From an uncultured Prevotella sp. (lineage in GTDB: Bacteria > Bacteroidota > Bacteroidia > Bacteroidales > Bacteroidaceae), in assembly GCA_900547085.1 (NCBI GenBank), contig URFI01000005.1, forward strand, positions 1 to 31,082: a stretch of 31,082 nt of DNA. Reading direction: 5' to 3'. The translations under genes and the position numbers were made by a program. Below, in pieces: positions 15,064 to 23,628 of this stretch (the first letter of the stretch is position 1; every line of letters starts with the position of its first letter). The notes below the pieces were generated by a model that saw only the letters and a program-made list of their open reading frames with translations, was not told where the DNA came from and ran no database searches.

Positions 15064-15326
15064 GATGGATGACGCAGGGGTGCGAAGGCCCTCATCTGCG
15101 ATGCGTAGTAGTACGATTCCCCATGGTATGCCAATAGCGGAAGACCGTTGGAACACGGCTCCTTTATTTAAGTAAGATTATTTGCTGAAAAAACGAACCA
15201 TTTCTTTTGTTTCAACAACGATTCTAACTCTAAGTTTGATATTCAACAACATACCGTTAAAATAAAGAGCTATGCAGTTGATAAATAATTTTATGTCACG
15301 CAACAGCTTTTATCATTTTTTTTGTT
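15064..15326. other. Non-coding stretch upstream of the corA promoter
   Basis: No gene can be supported. A GC-richer patch at 15067-15120 contains GATGA/TCATC and GGG/CCC pairings that could fold, and the remainder is AT-rich up to the corA promoter. Confidence 0.3.
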
Positions 15327-15334
15327 TATCTTTG
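15327..15334 (+). promoter_or_regulatory. Promoter -7 box of corA
   Basis: TATCTTTG matches TAnnTTTG. Transcription from here would give a leader of about 185 bases before the CorA start codon. Confidence 0.6.
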
Positions 15335-15395
15335 CAAACACTTCATTGTCCAAAGGCAGATTCCAATTCCTCCAATAAGAGTTTGGGTGCCTGTC

Positions 15396-15524
15396 GGACA
15401 GGTAAAAGTTTATTATTAACAACAATTTATGGACGACTATCATTCGGAAAAAAGTAACGAAAGGTAGAAGAGTAGTCTCCAGGAGGCTAATCTTCGACCC
15501 CATGAACCATGGAGATTAGCGAAA
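15396..15524 (+). promoter_or_regulatory. Structured corA leader with upstream ORF and alternative hairpins
   Basis: The leader holds a CCTGTC/GACAGG hairpin (about 15392-15404), a 12-codon upstream ORF (15429-15467, MDDYHSEKSNER), and then a stem GCTAATCT (15486-15493) with AGATTAGC (15513-15520) that ends 4 bases before the start codon. The segment TAGTCTCC (15473-15480) can instead pair with GGAGATTA (15511-15518), so two structures compete. This layout suggests translation-coupled control, perhaps by magnesium; no known riboswitch was recognised. Confidence 0.45.
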
Positions 15525-16451
15525 ATGAGAACTTACTGGAACATCAACGAAATACTTAGGCCCATCGAGGAATGGCAGCCTAATTGCTGGATTCAGGTGA
15601 CCTGTCCAACAGAGGAAGACCAACAAGAGCTGGAAGAACGCTTCCAAATACCCGATTATTTCTTGCAAGACGTCAGCGATACCGACGAGCGTGCCCGCTA
15701 CGAATATGACGATGGCTGGATGCTCATCATCCTGCGTATCCCCTACGTCAAAGAGATACGCTCGCGCACTCCCTACACAACGGTTCCTTTGGGCATCATC
15801 CACAAGCGCGACGTGACCATCACGGTGTGCTATTACGAAACTAACATGATGATAGACTTTGTGAGTTATCAGCAAAAGCGAGGCTCGGGCTTCACCGACT
15901 ATGTTGACTTAACCTTCCGTTTGTTCCTCTCCAGCGCCGTTTGGTACTTGAAACGACTGAAGCAGATCAGCACCCTCATAGAGAAAGCCAAGCACAACCT
16001 TGACCACGAGGTGAACAACGAAAGCCTCATCGGACTGAGCCGACTGCAAGACTCGCTCACCTATTTTATCACCTCCATACGCGGCAACGAAAACCTGTTG
16101 GCCAAGCTGAAGTTCAAGTTGCAGGTAGACGAATTGGATGCCGACCTGATAGAAGACGTCAACATCGAGATGACGCAGGCCCGAGAGACCACCAGCATCT
16201 ACGCCAACATCCTCGAATCGACCATGGACACGTACTCGAGCATTATCAACAACAACGTGAACACGGTGATGAAAACCCTTACTTCGGTTTCCATCCTGAT
16301 GATGTCAACTACCCTGGTGGCATCACTCTATGGCATGAACGTCATCAACGGCATGGAAACCTACAAGTACGGTTTTATCGTAGCCTTTGGCATTTCCATC
16401 CTCGTGGCCGTGGTTTCATGGGCCATCATGCGCCGCAAACGACTGCTGTAG
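15525..16451 (+). CDS. corA: CorA-type magnesium transporter
   Basis: This 308-residue inner-membrane protein belongs to the CorA/MIT family, pentameric channels that take up Mg2+ (sometimes Co2+ or Ni2+). The long N-terminal cytoplasmic domain (1-245) with helices from about 150 leads to two C-terminal membrane helices (about 248-268 and 283-303). The signature YGMN is at residues 269-272, at the end of the first membrane helix. The C-terminus RRKRLL is basic and cytoplasmic, as in the family. A structured leader precedes it. An AT-rich 8-bp hairpin (AAACAATA/TATTGTTT) lies about 30 bases after the stop. Confidence 0.95.
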   Translation: MRTYWNINEILRPIEEWQPNCWIQVTCPTEEDQQELEERFQIPDYFLQDVSDTDERARYEYDDGWMLIILRIPYVKEIRSRTPYTTVPLGIIHKRDVTITVCYYETNMMIDFVSYQQKRGSGFTDYVDLTFRLFLSSAVWYLKRLKQISTLIEKAKHNLDHEVNNESLIGLSRLQDSLTYFITSIRGNENLLAKLKFKLQVDELDADLIEDVNIEMTQARETTSIYANILESTMDTYSSIINNNVNTVMKTLTSVSILMMSTTLVASLYGMNVINGMETYKYGFIVAFGISILVAVVSWAIMRRKRLL

Positions 16452-16529
16452 ACCGAGCATGGACAGACTCTAAAACAGACAAAACAATAAAAAAATCACT
16501 ATTGTTTAGGAAATTAGCATATTTTTATA

Positions 16530-16537
16530 TAAGTTTG
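16530..16537 (+). promoter_or_regulatory. Promoter -7 box of the DUF349 gene
   Basis: TAAGTTTG matches TAnnTTTG and would start a leader of about 120 bases. Confidence 0.55.
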
Positions 16538-16602
16538 CAACATCTAATGCCCTTACTATCGGCATGACAATCATCTACATAGACGAAGTGAAGGCAAACA
16601 AG

Positions 16603-16623
16603 TGACACATCCTGGATGTGTCA
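16603..16623 (+). promoter_or_regulatory. Perfect dyad in the DUF349 leader
   Basis: TGACACATCC and GGATGTGTCA are perfectly inverted around a single T. The dyad lies after the predicted transcription start and 42 bases before the ATG, so it could be an operator or an RNA hairpin (8-bp stem, loop CCTGG). Confidence 0.4.
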
Positions 16624-16665
16624 AAGCACCGGAAAACCAAATCATCAACTTAAAACAGTGAACTG

Positions 16666-18642
16666 ATGGACTCTCAAGAAAGCACCCCGAAGCAGGGTAA
16701 TTTAGAAAGCGAGAAACAAGTTGTAGGCACCGAAAACACGGTTGAACCAGCAAACAGTGAAACATCCGAAGAAGAAAAGGAAACGAATGTAGAACCACAA
16801 CAAACGACCGTGGAAGAGGCTGAGCCGCAAGAGAACAAGGCCGAACAAGAGCCTGTGAGCGAACCTACCACAGAGCAACCTGAGGCGACAAAACAGGAAG
16901 AAGAAACGCCAAAAGAGGAAGAAGCTCCGAAGATTTACGCAACGAAGCAAGAGGTTCTGGACAGACTGAAGGAGATTGCCAACAGCGATGAATACCCACA
17001 GAAGAGCGAACTTGACCTGCTCAAGACCACCTTCTACAAGCTGCATCTGGCCGAACGAGAGGCACAGCAGAAGGAATACCTTGAGAATGGTGGCGATCCG
17101 GAGCATTATCAGATAGTGCCAGACAAGCTTGAAGAAAGCCTTAAAACAGAGATGGCCATCATCAAAGAGAAGCGGGCTAAGATATTTCAACAGCAAGAGG
17201 CAGAGAAAGAAGAGAATCTGAAAAAGAAACTTGAGATTATTGACAAAATCAAGGCGATGGCCACATCGCCCGACGAAGCCAACAAATCGTTCCAAGCGTT
17301 CAAGTCATTACAACAGCAATGGAAAGAGATTAAGGCCGTACCAGCAGAGAACGCCAGCGAACTGTGGCGCAACTACCAGCTGTACGTTGAGCAATTTTAC
17401 GACTTGCTGAACCTCAATCGGGAAGCCCGCGAATATGATTTCAAGAAAAACCTGGAGCTGAAGACGAAGCTGTGTGAAACGGCTGAGAACCTCGCCAACG
17501 AAGAAGACGTAATTAGTGCCTTCCACCAATTGCAGGAATTGCATCAGCAATACCGCGAAATTGGACCGGTAGCCAAAGAACTGCGCGAAGAGATTTGGGC
17601 TCGTTTTAAGGCTGCGTCTACCGTCATCAACAAGCGTCACCAGCAACATTTCGAAACATTGCGCCAGGAGGAAGAAGAAAACCTGACGAAAAAGACAGCA
17701 CTTTGCGAGAAGGTGGAGGACATCGTTGCACAGGAATACAAGACGGCTGGCGAATGGGAAAAGCATACAAAGGAGATTATCGCCATTCAGGCAGAATGGA
17801 AGACGATAGGGTTTGCCCCGCAAAAAATGAACGTCAAGATATTCGAACGTTTCCGCTCAGCCTGCGATCAGTTCTTCCAAAACAAGGCAGAGTTCTTCAA
17901 GCAGATGAAACAACGTTTCGCTGAGAACGCCGAAAAGAAGAAAGAACTTGTGGAGAAAGCACAGGCTTTGGCCGACAGTACGGATTGGAAGTCGACGAGC
18001 GACAAACTCATTGCCTTGCAGAAAGAATGGAAAACCATTGGTATGGTACCCAGAAAACAAGGCGACCGGCTGTGGAACGACTTTATCACAGCTTGCAACA
18101 CGTTCTTCGAGGCGCGCAACAAAGCCAATGCAAGCACGAAAAATATCGAGTACGAGAACCTGGACAACAAACGAGCCATCATCGCTCAACTGAAAGAGTT
18201 AGCTGAAAAGCCTGATGAAAACACCAAGGAAAAGGTACAGGAACTGGTGGACGAGTACGGCAAGATTGGACATGTTCCGTACAAAGAGAAAGATAACGTT
18301 TATCAGGAGTACCACGACATCTTGGACAAGCTGTATAAGGACTTGCACATTTCGTTTGCTCGCCGACACCTTGACAACTTCAAAAACAACTTGAAGAACA
18401 TGGCCAAGATGGGCGAAGATGCGCTGGACAACGAGCGTGGCAGACTAATGCACCGCTACGAACAGCTGAAGTCGGAGATAACAACTTATGAAAACAACCT
18501 CGGCTTCCTGAACGCATCGAGTAAAAAAGGCAACAACCTGCTGGACGAAATGAATCGGAAAGTTGAGAAATTAAAGGATGACTGCAAGATGATTCGTGAG
18601 AAAATCAAGGCCATCGATGCTGAAAATAAGAATGCCGAATAA
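16666..18642 (+). CDS. DUF349 repeat protein, highly charged coiled coil
   Basis: This 658-residue protein has a disordered acidic N-terminus (residues 1-95, very rich in E, Q, T and K) followed by several DUF349 repeats of about 75 residues from roughly 160 to 570. Repeat signatures are QQWKEIKAVPAE, IGPVAKELREEIW, AEWKTIGFAPQKM and KEWKTIGMVPRKQGDRLW, each a Trp-containing helix followed by an aromatic helix. The last 80 residues are coiled coil. There is no signal peptide, so it is cytoplasmic. DUF349 proteins are widespread in Bacteroidota and of unknown function. It has its own promoter and a bidirectional terminator after it. Confidence 0.92.
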   Translation: MDSQESTPKQGNLESEKQVVGTENTVEPANSETSEEEKETNVEPQQTTVEEAEPQENKAEQEPVSEPTTEQPEATKQEEETPKEEEAPKIYATKQEVLDRLKEIANSDEYPQKSELDLLKTTFYKLHLAEREAQQKEYLENGGDPEHYQIVPDKLEESLKTEMAIIKEKRAKIFQQQEAEKEENLKKKLEIIDKIKAMATSPDEANKSFQAFKSLQQQWKEIKAVPAENASELWRNYQLYVEQFYDLLNLNREAREYDFKKNLELKTKLCETAENLANEEDVISAFHQLQELHQQYREIGPVAKELREEIWARFKAASTVINKRHQQHFETLRQEEEENLTKKTALCEKVEDIVAQEYKTAGEWEKHTKEIIAIQAEWKTIGFAPQKMNVKIFERFRSACDQFFQNKAEFFKQMKQRFAENAEKKKELVEKAQALADSTDWKSTSDKLIALQKEWKTIGMVPRKQGDRLWNDFITACNTFFEARNKANASTKNIEYENLDNKRAIIAQLKELAEKPDENTKEKVQELVDEYGKIGHVPYKEKDNVYQEYHDILDKLYKDLHISFARRHLDNFKNNLKNMAKMGEDALDNERGRLMHRYEQLKSEITTYENNLGFLNASSKKGNNLLDEMNRKVEKLKDDCKMIREKIKAIDAENKNAE

Positions 18643-18669
18643 CGCAATAATAGCGATTTATATTGATCG

Positions 18670-18708
18670 AATAAATCCCAGTTGGCTTGATGCCTTCTGG
18701 GATTTATT
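18670..18708. terminator. Bidirectional terminator between convergent genes
   Basis: AATAAATCCCAG (18670-18681) and CTGGGATTTATT (18697-18708) form a perfect 12-bp stem with a 15-base loop, between the DUF349 gene and the nitroreductase gene. The AT-rich base of the stem provides T-rich ends in both directions. Confidence 0.75.
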
Positions 18709-18769
18709 CTGTATTGTCACTCGCAACACACGATGTTTAAGCCTACGCAGACAGCTGGTAAATTAGCAA

Positions 18770-18827
18770 TTCATCAACTTACCAACCATCAACTCGTCAA
18801 CTAGTCAACTTGTGAACTCGTTAACTA
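18770..18827. repeat. Short-period repeat (TCAACTNGT type)
   Basis: Six or more variants of TCAACTCG, TCAACTAG and TCAACTTG follow each other up to the nitroreductase stop codon. This is the complement of the TTGACAAGT repeat seen after the LptD-like gene and after ftsH. Confidence 0.7.
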
Positions 18828-19553
18828 TCACACTTGATGGTACACTTGCTCGAAAGGAAGGCGGTAGCGTTCGGATCGAACACCGTCAGGCAGACGAATG
18901 CCACACGTGATAACCATGTTGATTTCCGTGTGGTAAGGAAGTCCCAAAGCCTTCTTGACCAGCCAACTATCAAACCCCTCAACAGGACATGTGTCGTATC
19001 CTTCCTCACTCATGGCCAACATGAACGTCTGGACGACAAGCGCGCAACTCTTTTGAACCGTGATGCGCGTATCGCCTTCGGTCACTTGTTTCACGATAGG
19101 ACGGAACAATCCGATGGTTTGCGCCAGCAATTTGCGAAACAAGCCCAGCAACCAAAAGAAGCGAGTGTAAAACAGTGGCATCACAAAATCGTAATACACC
19201 TGCCATTTTTTGATGCGTTTGGCTTGTTTCTCCTTGGGACTGTTTTGCATGACATTCTCTATTTCGAACGCCTTCACAGCCTTGGCATGCGCCCGATGCT
19301 TGTCCCTGCGCGTGACAAATACCACCATTTGCTGTGCGGTTTCTGCCGTTTGCTGATCTAAAAGAGCATGGGTCAGCTTTTTGAGAATCTTCGGTTGAGT
19401 GACGTGATAACACTCCCAAAGTTGCATGTTCGAACTGGTTGGTGCCAAAGCAGCCAACTCCAAGCAATGACGTACACGCGCTGTGTCAAGTGGTTTTGCA
19501 GAATCGAAATGACGGATGGCACGTCGGTGATTCAAAATATCTTGTAAACTCAT
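18828..19553 (-). CDS. Nitroreductase-family protein with hydrophobic insertion
   Basis: This 241-residue protein starts with the family pattern LQDILNHRRAIRHFD and APTSSNMQLWECYHV, matching the FMN-binding nitroreductase fold, and ends with GYDTCPVEGFDSWLVKKALGLPYHTEINMVITCG, the usual C-terminal FMN segment. It probably reduces quinones, nitro compounds or flavin using NAD(P)H. Between about residues 100 and 150 it has an unusual aromatic, hydrophobic stretch (MPLFYTRFFWLLGLF) flanked by K/R. ATG 19553 is preferred because family homology starts there; an in-frame ATG at 19604 would add 17 residues. Confidence 0.85.
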   Translation of the reverse strand: MSLQDILNHRRAIRHFDSAKPLDTARVRHCLELAALAPTSSNMQLWECYHVTQPKILKKLTHALLDQQTAETAQQMVVFVTRRDKHRAHAKAVKAFEIENVMQNSPKEKQAKRIKKWQVYYDFVMPLFYTRFFWLLGLFRKLLAQTIGLFRPIVKQVTEGDTRITVQKSCALVVQTFMLAMSEEGYDTCPVEGFDSWLVKKALGLPYHTEINMVITCGIRLPDGVRSERYRLPFEQVYHQV

Positions 19554-19673
19554 ATCTATTGGTTTTAGTTCTTCTTTTAGAGAGAAATTCCCTATAGTTT
19601 CCAAAGCTCAACTTGAAAGCCACTCATCCCATTGACTAAAGTCCATTAAGCCAACGGGGACGACCCGTCTTTC

Positions 19674-20744
19674 TCAATGCTCCAGCAAAATAAGATACTT
19701 TTCATATCCTTGCGCTTTCATTTCCTCTTTGGGTACAAAGCGCAAAGAAGCACTGTTAATACAGTATCGTAACCCACCGCGGTCTTTAGGACCGTCGTTA
19801 AAAACATGTCCCAAATGGGCTTGTCCCTTAGCACTTCGCACCTCAGTACGCTGCATGCCGTGAGACAAATCTTGCTTTTCTTCCAAGAAATGTGGGTCAA
19901 TTGGCTTGCTGAACGCAGGCCATCCACAGCCAGACTCAAACTTATCGGTACTCAAAAACAGCGGTTCTCCAGTGGTTACATCAACATAGATGCCTGGTCT
20001 AAACTCATCATTGTACGCATTATCATAAGGACGCTCGGTGGCGGCATGCTGGGTAACCTCATATTGTAAAGGTGTCAACTGCTGCTTCAGTTCAGCATCC
20101 GTCTTCTTCACATAACGTGAAGATTCGGTTGAATCCTTGTTGGCTACACGCGCAAATTGCATCAATGCTTGCGGAACATGGCAATATCCTACAGGATTTT
20201 TATCCAAGTAATCCTGGTGATAATCTTCTGCCGCATAGAAATTTCTAAGAGGCTGAACTTCTATTTGTATCTTCTTCGAATATTCTTTGCTCAGCTTAGC
20301 CATCTCAGCTTGAATCATGGGCAATTCCTGTGCATCAGTATAATAAATACCGGTGCGATACTGTGTACCGACATCTCCACCCTGTCTATTTAAAGAGGTA
20401 GGGTCGATCGTCTTAAAATACAATTTTAAAAGTAGAGAAATAGGTAATACTTGCGGATTATAAACAACGTGTACAGCTTCTGCAAAACCCGTCTGATCTG
20501 TACAAACCTCCTCATAAGACGGATTTTGTCCATGTCCATTTGCATATCCAACTTCTGTACGGAGAACTCCATTGATTTGCTTCAAAAAGTGTTCTGTACC
20601 CCAAAAGCATCCACCTGCCAAGTATAATTCAGCCTGTTCGTTCATATCTAATTCTTTTTCTGCAGCTACTTGTGCTCGTCCAAGACAACCCGTTAAAAGG
20701 AAAGCCCATAACAAACAAAGTATTTGGCAATTGATTTTTTTCAT
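19674..20744 (-). CDS. msrAB: Bifunctional MsrA-MsrB methionine sulfoxide reductase, lipoprotein
   Basis: This 356-residue fusion repairs oxidised methionine. The N-terminal MsrA domain (about 38-190) has the catalytic Cys46 in GGCFWG and reduces the S-form; the C-terminal MsrB domain (about 210-350) has CGWPAFSKPI and catalytic Cys328 in RYCINSASLRF and reduces the R-form. The CxxC zinc-binding pairs of many MsrB enzymes are missing (VDVTTGEPLF in their place), so this is the zinc-free type. A lipoprotein signal with lipobox LLTGC (Cys20) places it outside the cytoplasm, where it can protect envelope proteins from oxidants. Promoter box at 20768-20775. Confidence 0.95.
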   Translation of the reverse strand: MKKINCQILCLLWAFLLTGCLGRAQVAAEKELDMNEQAELYLAGGCFWGTEHFLKQINGVLRTEVGYANGHGQNPSYEEVCTDQTGFAEAVHVVYNPQVLPISLLLKLYFKTIDPTSLNRQGGDVGTQYRTGIYYTDAQELPMIQAEMAKLSKEYSKKIQIEVQPLRNFYAAEDYHQDYLDKNPVGYCHVPQALMQFARVANKDSTESSRYVKKTDAELKQQLTPLQYEVTQHAATERPYDNAYNDEFRPGIYVDVTTGEPLFLSTDKFESGCGWPAFSKPIDPHFLEEKQDLSHGMQRTEVRSAKGQAHLGHVFNDGPKDRGGLRYCINSASLRFVPKEEMKAQGYEKYLILLEH

Positions 20745-20767
20745 ACCTTTTATGGTCTGATGTTTTA

Positions 20768-20775
20768 CAAAACTA
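20768..20775 (-). promoter_or_regulatory. Promoter -7 box of msrAB
   Basis: TAGTTTTG on the minus strand matches TAnnTTTG and lies 23 bases before the ATG. Confidence 0.55.
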
Positions 20776-20887
20776 TAGAAAAAAAATGAGGTTTAGCGAA
20801 CTCATACACTTAAAAAAGATGAAAAAGCAACCGTTTTCTAACACCTTTAATGGATGAACTAAGTTAGCATGTAGCCCTTCAGGAATC

Positions 20888-20923
20888 AAAAAAAAGTGCC
20901 TTCTATGATAAGAAAACACTTTT
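20888..20923 (-). terminator. Terminator of tRNA-Gln
   Basis: On the minus strand AAAAGTG and CACTTTT form a 7-bp stem that continues into a run of eight T residues, just after the tRNA 3' end. This is the clearest intrinsic terminator in the window. Confidence 0.75.
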
Positions 20924-20929
20924 AAGCGG

Positions 20930-21000
20930 TTGGGATACTCGGACTCGAACCAAGAATGACAGGACCAGAATCTGTTGTGTTACCATTACACCATATCCCA
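20930..21000 (-). tRNA. tRNA-Gln (anticodon CTG)
   Basis: On the minus strand the acceptor stem TGGGATA/TATCCCA pairs perfectly, the D stem is GTGT/ACAC, and the T arm contains GGTTCGAGTCC. The anticodon loop TTCTGGT gives CTG, reading CAG (Gln). The anticodon stem ACAGA/CCTGT has an A-C mismatch at the loop-closing pair (31-39). The discriminator base is A, and CCA is not encoded (ACCG follows). Confidence 0.92.
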
Positions 21001-21033
21001 AAATCAAATACGGTCGTTGCCGATTTGCGTCTG

Positions 21034-21063
21034 CAAAATTACTATTTTTTTTTGATAACGCAA
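21034..21063 (-). promoter_or_regulatory. Promoter of tRNA-Gln
   Basis: On the minus strand TTG (21063-21061), a 19-base spacer and TAATTTTG (21041-21034) match the Bacteroidota promoter, 33 bases before the tRNA. Confidence 0.65.
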
Positions 21064-21135
21064 TAATAAGTGGTGCTTTTTTCTTAAAAAAACAAATTTA
21101 TTCCATAATTTATGCCTTTTGTAGTTATTTAGCAC

Positions 21136-21143
21136 TAACTTTG
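21136..21143 (+). promoter_or_regulatory. Promoter -7 box of the rsfS-ftsH-cdsA operon
   Basis: TAACTTTG matches TAnnTTTG, 41 bases before the rsfS ATG and divergent from the tRNA promoter. Confidence 0.6.
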
Positions 21144-21184
21144 TAGGATAATAGTACCACATATTATACATCATTTTTGAAAGG

Positions 21185-21544
21185 ATGAAACAATCAAAAC
21201 AATTAGTCGACATCATTACAAAAGGAATACAAGAAAAGAAAGGTCAGGACATCGTCATTGCTGACTTAAGCAACATTGAGGGGGCGATAGCCAATTACTT
21301 TGTCATCTGTCAAGGCAACTCTCCCACCCAAGTGGAGGCTATTTCTGAATCAATCGGCGACACAGTCCGTGAGGATTTGAAGGAGAAACCGGTCAATGTC
21401 ATCGGCCTTGGAGCGAACCAATGGGTGGCCATTGATTTCACTGATGTGCTGGTACACGTCTTCTTGCCGGAAACAAGAGCTTTCTATGACCTGGAGAACC
21501 TTTGGGAAGACGCCAAACTGACGAGAATTCCAGACCAAGATTAA
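21185..21544 (+). CDS. rsfS: Ribosome silencing factor RsfS (Iojap family)
   Basis: This 119-residue protein has the Iojap/RsfS domain across its length, with the typical KKGQDIVIADLSNIEGAIAN, FVICQGNSPTQVEAI and WVAIDFTDVLVHVF segments. RsfS binds ribosomal protein uL14 on the large subunit and blocks subunit joining when nutrients are scarce. It is the first gene of a run with ftsH (50 bases later) and cdsA, an order common in Bacteroidota. Confidence 0.96.
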   Translation: MKQSKQLVDIITKGIQEKKGQDIVIADLSNIEGAIANYFVICQGNSPTQVEAISESIGDTVREDLKEKPVNVIGLGANQWVAIDFTDVLVHVFLPETRAFYDLENLWEDAKLTRIPDQD

Positions 21545-21594
21545 ATTGGCATGGCATTTGATATTCCTATCCTATTATAACAGAATTCATCTTT

Positions 21595-23628
21595 ATGGAC
21601 AATAAAAACAATCCCTACAACAATAACAACGACAACCAACCCAAGATGCCTAAGTTCAATATGAACTGGATCTACGCAATTGTTGCTATTACACTGGCCA
21701 TATTTTTCATGACCGGAGGTGGTAACTCCTTGGGCAACGCAAGCGCCACTAAGAAAGCTACTTATTCGAAATTCAAGCAGTATATCGCAAAAGGTTACGC
21801 CAAGAATGTAGTCATCAACAAGGAACAGAATATATTGAAGATGTACGTTAAGCCCGAACACATCCGCGATGTCTTCAACATGACGGCCAAACAGACGGGC
21901 ACTTCTCCCTATGTTGAGGTGGAATTTGGATCGGTTGACGAACTGGAAAAATACCTAACAGCAGAACAATCATCTGGTAAAATTGCCGACTTCAGCTATG
22001 AGAACGAGAAAGGAAGCGACCTGATGAACATTCTTCTCAACCTCTCATTCCCCATTTTTCTCATCGTCATGTGGATTTTCCTGATGCGAAGAATGGGTGG
22101 CGGAGGTGCCGGTGGGTCTGGTGGCGTCTTCAATGTTGGTAAGAGTAAGGCCAAGATGTACGAGAAAGGCAACGATTTAGGCATCACTTTCAAGGATGTA
22201 GCAGGACAAGCTGGCGCCAAACAAGAGGTGCAAGAGATAGTTGACTTCCTAAAAAATCCGCAGAAATACACCGACCTGGGCGGTAAAATACCCAAGGGAG
22301 CATTGCTCGTAGGACCTCCGGGAACTGGTAAAACCTTGCTGGCAAAGGCGGTTGCAGGTGAAGCTGGTGTGCCTTTCTTCTCCATGAGTGGATCCGATTT
22401 CGTAGAGATGTTCGTCGGTGTTGGTGCCAGTCGTGTGCGCGACTTGTTCCGACAAGCCAAGGAAAAATCACCCTGTATCATCTTCATCGATGAGATTGAT
22501 GCCGTAGGAAGGGCCCGCAGCAAGAATCCAGCCATGGGCGGAAACGATGAAAGGGAGAACACGTTGAATGCCTTGCTGACCGAAATGGACGGCTTTGGCA
22601 CCAACAGTGGCGTCATTATTCTGGCTGCCACCAACCGCGCCGACATGCTCGACAATGCCCTGTTGCGTGCAGGACGCTTTGACAGACAAATCAGTGTGGA
22701 CTTGCCCGACCTGCCCGAACGCAAGGAAATATTCCTGGTTCATCTTCGTAGAGTGAAGGTAGCACCTGATTTGGACATCGACTTCCTGTCTCGACAAACA
22801 CCGGGATTCTCGGGTGCCGACATCGCTAACGTCTGCAACGAGGCCGCATTGATTGCCGCAAGACACAATAAGACACAAGTTGGAAAGCAAGATTTCCTGG
22901 ATGCAGTTGACCGTATCGTGGGTGGACTGGAAAAGAAAACCAAGATTATGACCGCTGATGAGAAGCGCGCCATCGCTCTTCATGAGGCCGGACACGCCAC
23001 CGTTTCATGGTTCTGCGAGCATGCTCATCCGCTTGTTAAGGTCTCTATCGTGCCGCGTGGAAGAGCCTTAGGCGCCGCATGGTATCTACCCGAAGAGCGA
23101 CAAATCACCACGAAGGAGCAGATGCTCGACGAGATGTGCGCCTTATTGGGTGGCCGTGCTGCCGAAGAACTGTGCGTAGGACAGATTTCAACTGGTGCCA
23201 TCAACGATCTGGAGCGTGCTACAAAGAGTTCGTATAGCATGATTGCCTACGCCGGTATGAGCGACGTACTGCCCAACATTTGCTACTACAACAACCAAGA
23301 ATATCAGTTCCAGAAGCCCTATTCAGAGACCACGGCAAAGATTATCGATGACGAGGTGCTGAAGATGATCAACGAACAGTACGACAGAGCCAAGCAAATA
23401 CTCACAGAACACAAAGAGGGTCATGCCAAGCTGGCAGAACTTTTGCTCACTCGCGAGGTCATCTTCGCTGAAGACGTTGAAAAGATATTCGGCAAACGAC
23501 CATGGGTCAGCCGCTCACAAGAAATCATGCGAGACAACGAACCCAAGCTGGAAGACATGCCGGAAGAAGTAAAAGCGGCTGAAGAAGAGCATCAGAGGGC
23601 ACTGAAAGAGAGTAAACAAGAGTTTTAG
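21595..23628 (+). CDS. ftsH: ATP-dependent zinc metalloprotease FtsH
   Basis: This 677-residue inner-membrane protease degrades unstable or surplus membrane and cytoplasmic proteins. Membrane helices are at about 20-42 and 145-165. The AAA+ domain has Walker A GPPGTGKT near 240, Walker B IIFIDEID near 294 and the arginine-finger region ATNRADMLDNALLRAGRFDR near 345. The zinc site HEAGH starts at residue 463. The N-terminus is Asn-rich (NPYNNNNDN), and the C-terminus is acidic. Length is normal for Bacteroidota FtsH. A repeat-filled gap with a long hairpin separates it from cdsA. Confidence 0.97.
   Translation: MDNKNNPYNNNNDNQPKMPKFNMNWIYAIVAITLAIFFMTGGGNSLGNASATKKATYSKFKQYIAKGYAKNVVINKEQNILKMYVKPEHIRDVFNMTAKQTGTSPYVEVEFGSVDELEKYLTAEQSSGKIADFSYENEKGSDLMNILLNLSFPIFLIVMWIFLMRRMGGGGAGGSGGVFNVGKSKAKMYEKGNDLGITFKDVAGQAGAKQEVQEIVDFLKNPQKYTDLGGKIPKGALLVGPPGTGKTLLAKAVAGEAGVPFFSMSGSDFVEMFVGVGASRVRDLFRQAKEKSPCIIFIDEIDAVGRARSKNPAMGGNDERENTLNALLTEMDGFGTNSGVIILAATNRADMLDNALLRAGRFDRQISVDLPDLPERKEIFLVHLRRVKVAPDLDIDFLSRQTPGFSGADIANVCNEAALIAARHNKTQVGKQDFLDAVDRIVGGLEKKTKIMTADEKRAIALHEAGHATVSWFCEHAHPLVKVSIVPRGRALGAAWYLPEERQITTKEQMLDEMCALLGGRAAEELCVGQISTGAINDLERATKSSYSMIAYAGMSDVLPNICYYNNQEYQFQKPYSETTAKIIDDEVLKMINEQYDRAKQILTEHKEGHAKLAELLLTREVIFAEDVEKIFGKRPWVSRSQEIMRDNEPKLEDMPEEVKAAEEEHQRALKESKQEF

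Noticed and set aside
14934..15156. Overlapping 61- and 66-codon minus-strand ORFs
   Set aside because: They cross the palindrome of element B in two frames; similar ORFs would arise in any copy of the repeat.
15272..15503. Small ORFs on both strands in the corA leader region
   Set aside because: They cross the promoter box and hairpins and have no family pattern; only the 12-codon upstream ORF at 15429 fits inside the transcript.
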